DNA of 64,000 bases, taken from NCBI RefSeq assembly GCF_020404745.1, contig NZ_JAIZAP010000011.1, positions 1 to 64,000 of the forward strand. Reading direction: 5' to 3'. The translations under genes were made by a program, and so were the position numbers. Under the pieces are notes generated by a model. The model was not told the origin of the DNA and made no database searches. It was given only the letters and a program-made list of their open reading frames with translations. Of the stretch, positions 8,269 to 16,827 are shown one piece after another. The stretch's first letter is position 1. The number at the start of each line of letters is the position of its first letter. Source of the stretch: Aquibacillus saliphilus (lineage in GTDB: Bacteria; Bacillota; Bacilli; Bacillales; Amphibacillaceae).

Positions 8269-9120
8269 TTAATATCTACTTTGAAATTTATTTCTAATCC
8301 AAATAGCAATCGAGTTCATTAGTAATAAAATAACTAATAATACAATAATTCCTGCTCCCGCTATATATTGCCACTCTTCTTGCGGTCTAGATGTCCAGTT
8401 ATAAATTTGAATAGGCATGGCTGTATATTTGGATGTTAACGAATCAGGTATTGTGTAAATAGCAGCTGCAGCACCAACAATGATGAGCGGAGCTGTTTCA
8501 CCGATCGCACGTGACAATGCTAATATCGAACCTGTTAAAATTCCAGGGATAGCTGCTGGCAATACGATTCGCCAAATCGTCTGCCACTTTGTTGCACCCA
8601 TTGCAATGGAAGCCTGTCTAATTTCGTTTGGTACAAACCGAATAGCCTCTTGTGATGCGACAACAATGACAGGTAGGATCAGCAAACTCATCGTTAAGGC
8701 TCCTGCAATTAACGTATATCCAAAGCTAAAGAGATAAACAAAAAATGTTAAACCTAATAAACCAAAAACAATTGACGGCACACCAGCTAAGTTTTGAACA
8801 TTAGTTTGAATAAACCTTGTGAATTTATTTTTAGCTGCATATTCTTCTAGATACAATGCTGTAGAAACACCAATAGTAATGGAAATCGGTGCAATTAAGA
8901 GCATGAGATATAAAGACCCCATAATTCCTGCAAACAATCCTGCTTTATCAGGATATGGTGCTGGATATTGTCTTAAAAAATCTATATTTAAATGACCTAA
9001 TCCTTGGCTTAATATACGATATATTAAAACCGATAGTGCAATTAAAGCTAGGGACATAGCAAAAATAAAAACATATTTAAAAGTTTGATTTAAAATTATT
9101 CTTCTTCTCATACGACTCAT
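8269..9120 (-). CDS. pstA: Phosphate ABC transporter permease PstA
   Basis: A 283-residue membrane permease with about six transmembrane helices and the EAA-type cytoplasmic loop (RQASIAMGATKWQTIWRIVLP, split around residue 170-190) that docks PstB. With PstC it forms the phosphate channel. The start ATG overlaps the stop codon of pstC (TAATG), implying translational coupling, and has GGGAGG 8 nt upstream. Confidence 0.95.
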   Translation of the reverse strand: MSRMRRRIILNQTFKYVFIFAMSLALIALSVLIYRILSQGLGHLNIDFLRQYPAPYPDKAGLFAGIMGSLYLMLLIAPISITIGVSTALYLEEYAAKNKFTRFIQTNVQNLAGVPSIVFGLLGLTFFVYLFSFGYTLIAGALTMSLLILPVIVVASQEAIRFVPNEIRQASIAMGATKWQTIWRIVLPAAIPGILTGSILALSRAIGETAPLIIVGAAAAIYTIPDSLTSKYTAMPIQIYNWTSRPQEEWQYIAGAGIIVLLVILLLMNSIAIWIRNKFQSRY

Positions 9121-10058
9121 TAGTAATCCTCCCTAAACTTACGGGATATATATTGAGCAAATAAGTTCATTGCGAAAGTAAATACAAATAACGTAATACC
9201 AACTGCATAAATACTAAAATAAATATTTGACCCATATGAAGTATCCCCAGTTGCTCCTTGTACGATGAAAGCCGTTAGCGTTTGAATGGATTGCATTGGA
9301 TCAAACGTTAAATTCGGGGTAGCACCAGCTGCAATTGTAACAATCATTGTTTCACCCAGCGCTCTAGAAACAGCCAAAACAATTGATGCGATAATCCCTG
9401 ATAAAGCTGCCGGAATAATCACCTTTATGGTGACTTCCAATTTAGTTGAACCAAGAGCCATAGCACCTTCACGTAACCTGTTCGGCACTGAATTCATCGC
9501 GTCTTCAGAAAGTGAAGCAATCATTGGCGTTATCATGATGCCTACAACTATACCTGCACTTAAAGCATTAAAAATCTTTAGTTCTGGAAAAACACTTTGC
9601 AAAATAGGTGTTACAAAAGTTAGTGCGAAGAAACCATAAACAACAGTAGGAATTCCGGCTAAAATTTCTAAAATTGGTTTGATGATCTTTCTAGAACGAT
9701 TACTTGCATATTCGCTAAGATATATTGCAGATGCTATTCCTATTGGTAATGCAACACAAGTCGCAATTGCAGTTATTAATAAAGTTCCTGTAATCAGTGG
9801 AAATACGCCAAACTTTCCGGACCAAGGGGACCACTGTGTTCCTAAATAAAATTCTGCTAATGATACCTCTGAGAAAAAGGTGATTGATTCTCTTAACAGC
9901 GTAAATAATATTCCAGCTGTAGTAAGGACAGAAATGACAGCACAGAGCAATAAAAACAACGGTACAATTTTTTCCGTAACATTAAATAGATTTTTTTTAC
10001 TTTTTTTATCGCTTATCATTTCTTGAACAGAATACTTATGCTCCTGATGTGTATTCAC
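9120..10058 (-). CDS. pstC: Phosphate ABC transporter permease PstC
   Basis: A 312-residue permease with about six membrane helices after a 30-residue cytoplasmic lead, and the EAA loop (REGAMALGSTKLEVTIKVI about residue 190-210). It is the partner of PstA. The start is GTG behind AGAGGGG. It follows pstS by 81 bp, a gap that holds a stable hairpin (10084-10116), and precedes pstA with a 1-nt stop/start overlap. Confidence 0.95.
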   Translation of the reverse strand: MNTHQEHKYSVQEMISDKKSKKNLFNVTEKIVPLFLLLCAVISVLTTAGILFTLLRESITFFSEVSLAEFYLGTQWSPWSGKFGVFPLITGTLLITAIATCVALPIGIASAIYLSEYASNRSRKIIKPILEILAGIPTVVYGFFALTFVTPILQSVFPELKIFNALSAGIVVGIMITPMIASLSEDAMNSVPNRLREGAMALGSTKLEVTIKVIIPAALSGIIASIVLAVSRALGETMIVTIAAGATPNLTFDPMQSIQTLTAFIVQGATGDTSYGSNIYFSIYAVGITLFVFTFAMNLFAQYISRKFREDY

Positions 10059-10083
10059 AAAATGACCCCTCTTCCGTAAACTG

Positions 10084-10116
10084 GAGTTGGATCAACCCTA
10101 ATAGTTGATCCATTCT
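10084..10116 (-). other. Stem-loop between pstS and pstC
   Basis: GGATCAAC / GTTGATCC pair around a short loop, with GGAG/CTCC extending the stem across small bulges. There is no T-run, so it is more likely a 3' stabiliser or partial attenuator that lets the pstS message outnumber the rest of the operon, as known for binding-protein genes in other transport operons. The role is inferred. Confidence 0.6.
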
Positions 10117-10139
10117 CCTAAGTTAAATTTTGCTAATAG

Positions 10140-11144
10140 CTACTCAACTGCTAGTTCGTTTATTTCATCTTTTTGCTCTTGATACTTCTCGTCTGGCAAT
10201 GCAACATATCCTACTTGTTCAGCAGCTGCACCCGCGTTTTCTAGAGCATAGATTGCAAAGTCAAGAACTTGAGGTTTTTCCTTCAAATAGTCAACATTAA
10301 CATATGTGAACAACGGTCTAGAAAGTGGTGAGTATGAACCATCTTGAATTGTTTCCCCATTTGGTTTTACTGGATTTCCATCACCATTGTCGATTCCTAG
10401 TACTTTTAGCGAATCTTGGTTCGCAATATAGTAAGCATAACCGAAAAATCCGATAGCATATGGATCACTTGTAATACCTGTTACCAATGTGTTGTCATCC
10501 TCTGAGAGTGTTACACCTTCTCCTTCTCTCATTGGTTTATCTTCTAAAATCACTTCATTAAAGTAATCAAATGTACCTGAATCATGACCTGGGCTATAAA
10601 TGACGATTTCTTCTTCAGGCCATTCAGAGTTAACCTCAGACCATTTCGTTTTACCACTATCAGCTAAAAAAATCTGTTTTAATTCATCAATTGTAATGTT
10701 TTCAATAAAATCATTTTCTTGACTTACTACAACAGATAAACCATCATAGGCTAATTCAAGCTCGTGAAGATCAATTCCATTTTCTTCAGCAATTGCTTGT
10801 TCTTCTTCCTTAATTGGACGTGATGCATTACTAAAGTCAATTTCTCCTACTGTAGACTTCTTAAATCCACCACCAGAACCAGATGAATTAAGTGCTGTTT
10901 CAACTTCAGGCAATACTTGATTATACTCATAAGTTAAATATTCCATTATCGGCAGAACAGTTGAAGAACCATCAATCGCTATTTCTCCGGAGAGTTCGTT
11001 GTTCGTCTCCGTATTATCAGAGGTATCTGAGTTTTGATCATTTGTCTCGTTCTCTTCTGTTGCCTCTTCTGTTCCACAAGCAACAAGTAATCCAATCGAT
11101 ACAATAAATAGACCTGCTAATACGAATACTTTCAAATTCTTCAT
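10140..11144 (-). CDS. pstS: Phosphate-binding lipoprotein PstS
   Basis: A 334-residue secreted substrate-binding protein. The signal peptide ends in the lipobox LLVACG (lipidated Cys23), followed by an acidic Glu/Asn/Asp linker. The phosphate-binding motifs IDGSSTVLPI (about residue 57) and NSSGSGGGFKKS (about 83-94) are intact, as is the SPGHDSGTFDYF loop. It feeds phosphate to PstCA. The start ATG has AGGGGG at 8 nt. A four-repeat PhoP box and a -10 element lie directly upstream, so the operon should be induced by phosphate starvation. Confidence 0.97.
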   Translation of the reverse strand: MKNLKVFVLAGLFIVSIGLLVACGTEEATEENETNDQNSDTSDNTETNNELSGEIAIDGSSTVLPIMEYLTYEYNQVLPEVETALNSSGSGGGFKKSTVGEIDFSNASRPIKEEEQAIAEENGIDLHELELAYDGLSVVVSQENDFIENITIDELKQIFLADSGKTKWSEVNSEWPEEEIVIYSPGHDSGTFDYFNEVILEDKPMREGEGVTLSEDDNTLVTGITSDPYAIGFFGYAYYIANQDSLKVLGIDNGDGNPVKPNGETIQDGSYSPLSRPLFTYVNVDYLKEKPQVLDFAIYALENAGAAAEQVGYVALPDEKYQEQKDEINELAVE

Positions 11145-11205
11145 TGTTTAGTCCCCCTAATTATTTGTTTTAAATGTAAAGCTTTTACTATCAAGCTACA
11201 ATTAC

Positions 11206-11259
11206 ATCATAACTACTTAGTTTTAATTTACTGTTAAGAGAACGTAAAGAATTTGTAAA
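11206..11259 (-). promoter_or_regulatory. PhoP box and promoter of the pst operon
   Basis: On the minus strand TTTACA, TTTACG, TTAACA and TTAAAA begin exactly 11 bp apart (blocks at 11254-11259, 11243-11248, 11232-11237 and 11221-11226). Each six-base block is separated by five bases, the pattern bound by PhoP dimers in Bacillus. A -10 element TATGAT (11206-11211) follows. There is no good -35, as expected for a PhoP-activated promoter. Confidence 0.88.
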
Positions 11260-11351
11260 TTCGAATAAAAAATTGTCTAAATGGGCAGTATTAAGTCTCT
11301 TCTGATAAAATTATAAAACCGAACCAATTGGTTACATTTTAAGCATACAAA

Positions 11352-11383
11352 AAACCCTTAGTAACATTAGTTACTAAGGGTTT
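11352..11383 (-). terminator. Terminator of pbpA
   Basis: A 14-bp perfect inverted repeat (AAACCCTTAGTAAC / GTTACTAAGGGTTT) with a 4-nt loop, followed on the minus strand by TTTTTTGT. Confidence 0.88.
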
Positions 11384-11400
11384 AGCAAGTACAATTCTTA

Positions 11401-13536
11401 TCACTCTTGTTCTTCGTCACTATCTTTTCGGTCTGATTCCTCAAGAAGATTTTCTTCAACACCATTTTCAATTCTGTTTTCCTTTAGTTCAAAGTACTTA
11501 TCCAATATTCTTCTTCCAATTTTATGATTAACTGGGTACCTTCCACTCATCGTCCCATTATTAGGAACAATTACAGCAAATGCTACTTCTGGGTCTTCAT
11601 AAGGAGCATAGCCTACTAAACTTAGATTCTCTACATGAGCAACTAGTTTGCCATCCACATATATTTCATTCTCGGCAGTACCTGTTTTCCCTGCAGGACT
11701 ATAGGAAGCATCAGCAAAGTAATTAGCAGCTGTACCACGAGACTCTTGCATCACTCGTCTAAATCCCTCTTGAACACGGTCAATGTAGTCGTCATCCATC
11801 TCAACTTTATTTAACACATCTGTATTATACGACTTCGCTACTGGACCTAATTGATTTTTATCAGCTACTGGCTCCCTTACTTCGCTCACTATGTGTGGTC
11901 TAGTGCGATAGCCATCATTTGCAATCGTTGAAACATACTGGGCTAATTGCAGTGTTGTAAATGTGTCAAATTGGCCAATGTTAAAGTCCATCAACTTACC
12001 TGCAGTATTATCATCGATATTTCCTTTAAATCCAGTTCCTTCATATGGTAAATCTATCCCAGTTGATTGTCCTAACCCAAATTGACTGTAATAGTTTCGC
12101 ATCTGTCTAAATCCTTCTTCATAATTACCACTTAAGGGTTTGTCATATTGATAGTTCCCTCCTCCAATTCTCATTGCAATATGAAACATATAAACGTTGG
12201 ATGAGCGCTTGAGGGCGTCAATATCGTTAAGTGGTCCAAGAGTAGTATAGGAACATTTAGGCTCTGTTGCCGCTATTTTCACACATTTATCATTAATAGT
12301 TTCACCAGAATAGACAACACCAGAATCAAGTCCCGCTAGCACAGACGCACCCTTAACGGACGATCCGGGACGATGTGCATCATAGATAACTCGAAATGAA
12401 TTATCCTTATATTCACCAGTGTCTTTATCATGTCTAACTCCTGACAAAGCGAGGATTTCACCTGTCTTTGGATCCATCATAGCAACTAAAGCGTCTTCTA
12501 CATATCTATTTCCTGGATGACTCTCTATCGCGTTTTGCAATTCCTCTTGAACTATTTTATCGACATCTCGCTGTAATTCCATGTCAATAGTTAATACCAA
12601 ATCATTCCCACGTTCGCCGTCAACAACTGGCTCTGAACCGACAACGTTCCCTGATTTGTCAGTCGTATATTGCACCTCTTCTTTTCTGCCTCGAAGAAAA
12701 CTCTCGTATTGCTGTTCTAAACCACTGGTACCAACACGATCATTACGACTGTATCCTCTAGTTAAATAATAATCGGTGTTTTCACTTGGAATTCCTTCTG
12801 AGTTTGATGTTATTTTTCCAATATAACTGTCGAATGTACTTCCGTAAACTTTATGGCGATTCCAATCTATGGACGCATCAATACCAGGTAGTTCGTATAA
12901 ATGTTCAGAAACCTTTGCATATTCCTCTTCTGTTACATCTCCACTCTTAATTACATGGGGAGAAAGTTCATATGCCTTATCAAGCTCTTTTTTAATTACT
13001 ATTGTATTTAACAAATCATCTGACCACTCAATGTCAGATAAATCATCCTCTGTTATCTTCTCAAGCATTACCTGATACTGCTCAGCGTTCGATAATTCTA
13101 ACTCTTCATCAGATAACCGTCCTTGAACTTCTTTTTCATTAAACAAGTACCAATACTCTTTCCTGTCTCTTTCATTAACCATATCATTTAAATCATCTGA
13201 ATTTTCTCCCATATCGATAAATTCAGCTAGATTCTTTGCAATTTCTAAGCGATCATCAGCTTTATCGCCACCTTTAGGTGGTGTGTAGGTGATTGCTCGT
13301 AAAGGAATATTATCTAAGACAATTCTACCATAACGATCATACATCTTCCCTCTAGGTACCGATATCTTTGAGGTAGTATCAACTGTCCTGTTAATCTCTT
13401 CTTGTGCTTCTTCACCATTCAATATTTGAACTACTCCAAGCTGTAAAATCAATAAAGAAAATAATGCAAATACAAATAAAAATAATATATTTAAACGGAA
13501 GGGAAGTTGCGATGTTTTCTTTTTTTTCTTTCCCAT
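11401..13536 (-). CDS. pbpA: Class B penicillin-binding protein 2 (transpeptidase)
   Basis: A 711-residue high-molecular-weight PBP that cross-links peptidoglycan during side-wall elongation. It has a cytoplasmic Lys-rich start, one membrane anchor (about residues 13-36), a PBP dimerisation domain and a transpeptidase domain with all three active-site motifs: SSVK (Ser392, Lys395), SSN (445-447) and KTG (617-619). The Asp/Glu-rich tail is about 30 residues. Length and position beside sodA-yqgE and pstS match B. subtilis pbpA (yqgF, PBP2a). The start ATG follows AAGGGGGAGAACG. A family A repeat lies just upstream. Confidence 0.93.
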   Translation of the reverse strand: MGKKKKKTSQLPFRLNILFLFVFALFSLLILQLGVVQILNGEEAQEEINRTVDTTSKISVPRGKMYDRYGRIVLDNIPLRAITYTPPKGGDKADDRLEIAKNLAEFIDMGENSDDLNDMVNERDRKEYWYLFNEKEVQGRLSDEELELSNAEQYQVMLEKITEDDLSDIEWSDDLLNTIVIKKELDKAYELSPHVIKSGDVTEEEYAKVSEHLYELPGIDASIDWNRHKVYGSTFDSYIGKITSNSEGIPSENTDYYLTRGYSRNDRVGTSGLEQQYESFLRGRKEEVQYTTDKSGNVVGSEPVVDGERGNDLVLTIDMELQRDVDKIVQEELQNAIESHPGNRYVEDALVAMMDPKTGEILALSGVRHDKDTGEYKDNSFRVIYDAHRPGSSVKGASVLAGLDSGVVYSGETINDKCVKIAATEPKCSYTTLGPLNDIDALKRSSNVYMFHIAMRIGGGNYQYDKPLSGNYEEGFRQMRNYYSQFGLGQSTGIDLPYEGTGFKGNIDDNTAGKLMDFNIGQFDTFTTLQLAQYVSTIANDGYRTRPHIVSEVREPVADKNQLGPVAKSYNTDVLNKVEMDDDYIDRVQEGFRRVMQESRGTAANYFADASYSPAGKTGTAENEIYVDGKLVAHVENLSLVGYAPYEDPEVAFAVIVPNNGTMSGRYPVNHKIGRRILDKYFELKENRIENGVEENLLEESDRKDSDEEQE

Positions 13537-13573
13537 TTCGTTCTCCCCCTTAAATTACATACTTTAACTTTAG

Positions 13574-13684
13574 TCAATTTCATAATACTTATCATTTAAA
13601 GTTATCATCCGCATATAGTTGGGATAGATCGTCCCCAAACTTTATCCGGATGACAATTGCTGCATAAGGTAACTATGGAATTGA
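13574..13684 (-). repeat. Repeat family A, copy 2 (MITE-like palindromic element)
   Basis: About 111 bp, in opposite orientation to the copy at 5672. The two halves are imperfect inverted repeats of each other over roughly 55 bp: termini TCAATTTCATAATAC against TCAATTCCATAGTTAC, and interior TCATCCGCATATAGTTGGG against TCATCCGGATAAAGTTTGGG. Transcribed, it would fold into one long hairpin. It separates yqgE from pbpA. Confidence 0.8.
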
Positions 13685-13739
13685 TTCACTTGCATAATTA
13701 TATCATTTATCATTTGTTGCTACTATAGATAATTTCCAT

Positions 13740-15011
13740 CTATTTTTTATTATCTACAAGCTCCTTTTTCATGGCTATTCTTTCTTCAGAAATAACTCCA
13801 TGAAGTTTTATATCCTTTATAAAAAAATAAATGACAAAGTGACCTATACCCATAAACATTAACACGTATGGAATAGCAGTTTCTGCATCAAACAAGCTAA
13901 CAGCTACTAAAAATATCGCAATCGAAAATACCCTACCTAAATTAACAAATAATTCCCTCACAACAATATATTCAATTCGCATTTCAGCAGCATTCCACGC
14001 TTTACCAATAACGTCGAATGTTAAGGATAGATATGGAACAAAGAGAATTGGATAGGAGAAACCAATTATTGCTGCATAGATTAGAAGTGTTGTATAACTC
14101 ATGTGGATTAGTATTAGATAAACCGATAAGTACAGCGATAAACCACCAACAAAGATTGCCCACTTTCTCCTACTTGGTTTAATAAATTTCGATGCCAAAA
14201 AATAAAACACAAATGAAAAACCTGAGAATATTAGATTGAATGTACCTAACGCAAACTCACTTTGAGTAGTTATAAAAACCCAAATGGAAATAACAAATAA
14301 AAATACGCCTTCTCTTAAGCCTTGAAAGAAATGAGCATAGAGGATTCTTTTCCAGTCTGGGTTATATTTTCTTTCCTCAATAATTCTTCTAAAAGAAAAA
14401 TTCCCTTTAGCAGATCTTCGTTTTAAAAACATCGTACAAACAACCGCTAAAGCAAATAAAGCAAAAGAAATGGTAAAAATAATGGTATAACCTTGAAATT
14501 CATCCATTCTTGAAATAATGAAACCAGCTAATATTGGACCTACCATCCCTCCAAACGATTGCATTAATCCTAAAAAACCATTGAAGAAGTCCCTTGTTTC
14601 CGGCTCTGTCACCTCAAATGTTAAGACATTAAATGCAAGCCAGTAGAAACCATAACCAATACCAAGTAAAGCACCAAGCAACATATTGTATGTTGCTGCA
14701 TTTTCACCCACCATCAATACAGTCATAAAAAAAAGGGATAAAAAAATGACTCCTAAACGTAAAACAATTACTCGGTCAACTTTCTTCGCCCATCGCCCTG
14801 CTAATATAAATGTTAATGGCTGCATGATAAAAACTGAAATATTATATTGTGCAATAGCAATATATTCGCCAGATTGTTTCCACAAATAAATATTTACAAA
14901 GGTATTGGAGAGAAAAGTGGCCAGAGCATAAAGTCCACCAATTGTTAACAAAAGTTTTAAATCTTTATCTATTTCAATATCACCTAGGATTATATTTAAA
15001 CGTCTTTTCAT
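13740..15011 (-). CDS. yqgE: Major facilitator superfamily transporter, YqgE-like
   Basis: A 423-residue polytopic membrane protein with about twelve hydrophobic segments in two halves and the basic loop after helix two (RWAKKVDRVIVLRLG) typical of MFS carriers. Its substrate cannot be told from sequence. It lies between sodA and pbpA exactly as yqgE does in B. subtilis. I chose the ATG at 15011 because AAAGGAGACAGGAG precedes it; an upstream in-frame ATG at 15053 has no good site and would add 14 residues. Confidence 0.85.
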   Translation of the reverse strand: MKRRLNIILGDIEIDKDLKLLLTIGGLYALATFLSNTFVNIYLWKQSGEYIAIAQYNISVFIMQPLTFILAGRWAKKVDRVIVLRLGVIFLSLFFMTVLMVGENAATYNMLLGALLGIGYGFYWLAFNVLTFEVTEPETRDFFNGFLGLMQSFGGMVGPILAGFIISRMDEFQGYTIIFTISFALFALAVVCTMFLKRRSAKGNFSFRRIIEERKYNPDWKRILYAHFFQGLREGVFLFVISIWVFITTQSEFALGTFNLIFSGFSFVFYFLASKFIKPSRRKWAIFVGGLSLYLSVYLILIHMSYTTLLIYAAIIGFSYPILFVPYLSLTFDVIGKAWNAAEMRIEYIVVRELFVNLGRVFSIAIFLVAVSLFDAETAIPYVLMFMGIGHFVIYFFIKDIKLHGVISEERIAMKKELVDNKK

Positions 15012-15103
15012 ATCTCCTGTCTCCTTTAACTTTCTACAGTTTATTATTTTCAAATAAAAGAGAGATATTCAGGAGAACTGATTATATTTAATTCATCAAA
15101 GAC

Positions 15104-15141
15104 AAAAAAATCCTTGGCTTTTATATAAGCCAAGGATTTTT
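15104..15141 (-). terminator. Terminator of sodA
   Basis: AAAATCCTTGGCTT pairs with AAGCCAAGGATTTT around a short AT loop, and the minus strand continues with a T-run. Confidence 0.88.
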
Positions 15142-15148
15142 AGTTTAA

Positions 15149-15760
15149 TTATTTTGCAGCTTGGTAACGTTTTGTTACTTCTTCCCAGTTAACTACATTC
15201 CAAAATGCTGAAATATAGTCTGGGCGTTTATTTTGATATTTAAGGTAGTAAGCATGCTCCCATACATCAAGACCTAATACTGGAGTTTTACCATCCATTA
15301 CTGGTGTATCTTGATTCGGAGTACTAGTGATTTCTAGTTCGCCGTTATTAACAATTAACCAAGCCCAACCAGAACCAAAACGTCCAGTAGCGGCAGCAGC
15401 AAATTCTTCTTTAAATTTATCGTAACTACCGAATTTTTCATTAATTTTAGTTGCTAGTTCACCTGATGGTTCGCCCCCACCATTTGGAGAAAGAATAGTC
15501 CAGAATAAACTGTGGTTTGCATGTCCACCACCATTATTACGAACCGCAGTACGGATTGATTCTGGTACACTGTTTAAATCTGATAATAAATCCTCAAGTG
15601 ATTTACCTTCTAAGTTACCTTGCCCTTCCAAAGCACCATTTAACTTAGTTACATAAGTGTTGTGGTGTTTCGTATGATGAATGTTCATTGTTTCCTTATC
15701 GATATAAGGTTCTAATGCATCATATGCATAAGGCAATTCTGGTAGTTCAAATTTAGCCAT
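15149..15760 (-). CDS. sodA: Superoxide dismutase (Mn type)
   Basis: A 203-residue cytosolic enzyme that dismutates superoxide to H2O2 and O2. The metal ligands are visible: His28 (MNIHHTKHH), His83 ([11 protein letters not shown]), Asp165 and His169 (LDVWEHAYY). The Gly-Gly-Gly-His stretch and the GSGWAWL signature favour manganese over iron. Length is standard. The start ATG has a consensus AAAGGAGG. A sigma-A promoter and a UTR hairpin lie upstream. Confidence 0.97.
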   Translation of the reverse strand: MAKFELPELPYAYDALEPYIDKETMNIHHTKHHNTYVTKLNGALEGQGNLEGKSLEDLLSDLNSVPESIRTAVRNNGGGHANHSLFWTILSPNGGGEPSGELATKINEKFGSYDKFKEEFAAAATGRFGSGWAWLIVNNGELEITSTPNQDTPVMDGKTPVLGLDVWEHAYYLKYQNKRPDYISAFWNVVNWEEVTKRYQAAK

Positions 15761-15789
15761 TATAAATTCCTCCTTTATAGTATGTAAGA

Positions 15790-15816
15790 AATAACGTTAA
15801 AAAATGTTACGTTATT
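15790..15816 (-). promoter_or_regulatory. Inverted repeat in the sodA 5' leader
   Basis: AATAACGT and ACGTTATT form a perfect 8-bp inverted repeat with an 11-nt spacer between the -10 element and the sodA ribosome site. It could be an operator or an mRNA 5' hairpin; the sequence does not decide. Confidence 0.45.
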
Positions 15817-15828
15817 CCAATTAATCCA

Positions 15829-15857
15829 AGATTATCAAAGCAATTGTGTTCATGCAA
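15829..15857 (-). promoter_or_regulatory. Probable sigma-A promoter of sodA
   Basis: -35 TTGCAT (15852-15857) and -10 TAATCT (15829-15834) with a 17-bp spacer, 70 bp before the sodA start. Confidence 0.55.
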
Positions 15858-15952
15858 CATTTATGCTTTATTCATCAGATTATCTATATTATATCTACCC
15901 ATTCTTAAGTAAGATTAAACTAAATTTATTATCTTTCAAAAAATTAAACAAC

Positions 15953-15979
15953 AAAAAAACAAGCTATAATTGCTTGTTC
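15953..15979 (-). terminator. Terminator of the tRNA operon
   Basis: ACAAGC pairs with GCTTGT on either side of a 7-nt AT loop, and on the minus strand it runs into TTTTTTT, 12 bp after tRNA-Phe. Confidence 0.75.
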
Positions 15980-15990
15980 GTTTAGAGTGA

Positions 15991-16063
<73 letters not shown>

Positions 16064-16117
16064 AGTCTATAAAATTGTTAATGTTCAAATCTTTATGCTT
16101 AAGTTTCCTATGTAATA

Positions 16118-16210
16118 TGGAGGAGGAAGAGGGATTCGAACCCCCGCGGGCGATGAAGCCCCTGTCGGTTTTCAAGACCGATCCCTTCAGCCAAACTTGG
16201 GTATTCCTCC
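16118..16210 (-). tRNA. tRNA-Ser (UGA)
   Basis: The acceptor GGAGGAA/TTCCTCC, the anticodon loop CTTGAAA with TGA and a long variable arm identify serine. CCA is encoded. The base before CCA, the discriminator, reads T rather than the usual G of bacterial tRNA-Ser. Confidence 0.95.
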
Positions 16211-16228
16211 GTACATGAAAGATAAGAG

Positions 16229-16305
16229 TGGTGGACCCTGCAGGATTCGAACCTGCGACCGATCGGTTATGAGCCGATAGCTCTAACCAACTGAGCTAAG
16301 GGTCC
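16229..16305 (-). tRNA. tRNA-Ile2 (CAU, lysidine-modified)
   Basis: The anticodon is CAT but the body (acceptor GGACCCT/AGGGTCC, anticodon stem ATCGG/CCGAT, loop CTCATAA) matches the Bacillus minor isleucine tRNA rather than methionine. TilS would convert C34 to lysidine so that it reads AUA. CCA is encoded. Confidence 0.85.
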
Positions 16306-16314
16306 ACTAAGCAA

Positions 16315-16391
16315 TGGGGCGACCGATGGGAATTGAACCCACGTATGCCGGAATCACAATCCGGTGCGTTAACCCCTTCGCCACGATCGCC
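16315..16391 (-). tRNA. tRNA-His (GUG)
   Basis: Anticodon GTG in loop TTGTGAT. The extra 5' G (G-1) opposite discriminator C, typical of tRNA-His, is present. CCA is encoded. Confidence 0.97.
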
Positions 16392-16410
16392 ATATATCTT
16401 TTTGTTTTTT

Positions 16411-16487
16411 TGGTAGCGGCGGAGGGAGTCGAACCCACGACCTCACGGGTATGAACCGTACGCTCTAGCCAGCTGAGCTACACCGCC
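16411..16487 (-). tRNA. tRNA-Met (CAU, elongator)
   Basis: Anticodon CAT in loop TTCATAC, acceptor GGCGGTG/CGCCGCT, encoded CCA. The acceptor pairs at position 1-72 and the D arm is of elongator type, so it is not the initiator. Confidence 0.92.
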
Positions 16488-16491
16488 ATAA

Positions 16492-16566
16492 TGGCTCCAC
16501 AGGTAGGATTCGAACCTACGACCGATCGGTTAACAGCCGATAGCTCTACCACTGAGCTACTGTGGA
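16492..16566 (-). tRNA. tRNA-Asn (GUU)
   Basis: Anticodon GTT in loop CTGTTAA, acceptor TCCACAG/CTGTGGA, discriminator G, encoded CCA. It is the first gene of the tRNA operon. Confidence 0.97.
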
Positions 16567-16644
16567 ATAATAAAATTTTGCTTAGCAACCTGTTTCCTAT
16601 CACTGAGTGAAATTCAGTAACTCAGTAACAAAGCGACGAAATAT

Positions 16645-16673
16645 AATATATCATTTGTTAAATAAATTGTCAA
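16645..16673 (-). promoter_or_regulatory. Sigma-A promoter of the tRNA operon
   Basis: A consensus -35 TTGACA (16668-16673) and -10 TATATT (16645-16650) with a 17-bp spacer, about 80 bp upstream of tRNA-Asn. Confidence 0.88.
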
Positions 16674-16808
16674 CAGCTAATATGTAAGGTTTAAATTTAA
16701 GCAACAAAAATAATATAGCATGTCCCCGTTCAGCTTTCAAGAGATTTTTAAATATTTTTCAGAAACATATTTTTAAAAAAATTAAATTTTATTCTTTCAA
16801 AAGAAAAA

Positions 16809-16827
16809 AGAGCCCCTGGTGGGCTCT
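16809..16827 (-). terminator. Terminator of the Na/Pi cotransporter gene
   Basis: AGAGCCC and GGGCTCT pair around a short loop and run into TTTTTTC on the minus strand. It overlaps the stop codon. Confidence 0.8.

Noticed and set aside
16567-16825. Possible small RNA between the tRNA operon and the Na/Pi cotransporter
   Set aside because: The region is explained by the tRNA promoter, its leader and AT-rich spacer; no stable structure or separate promoter is visible.
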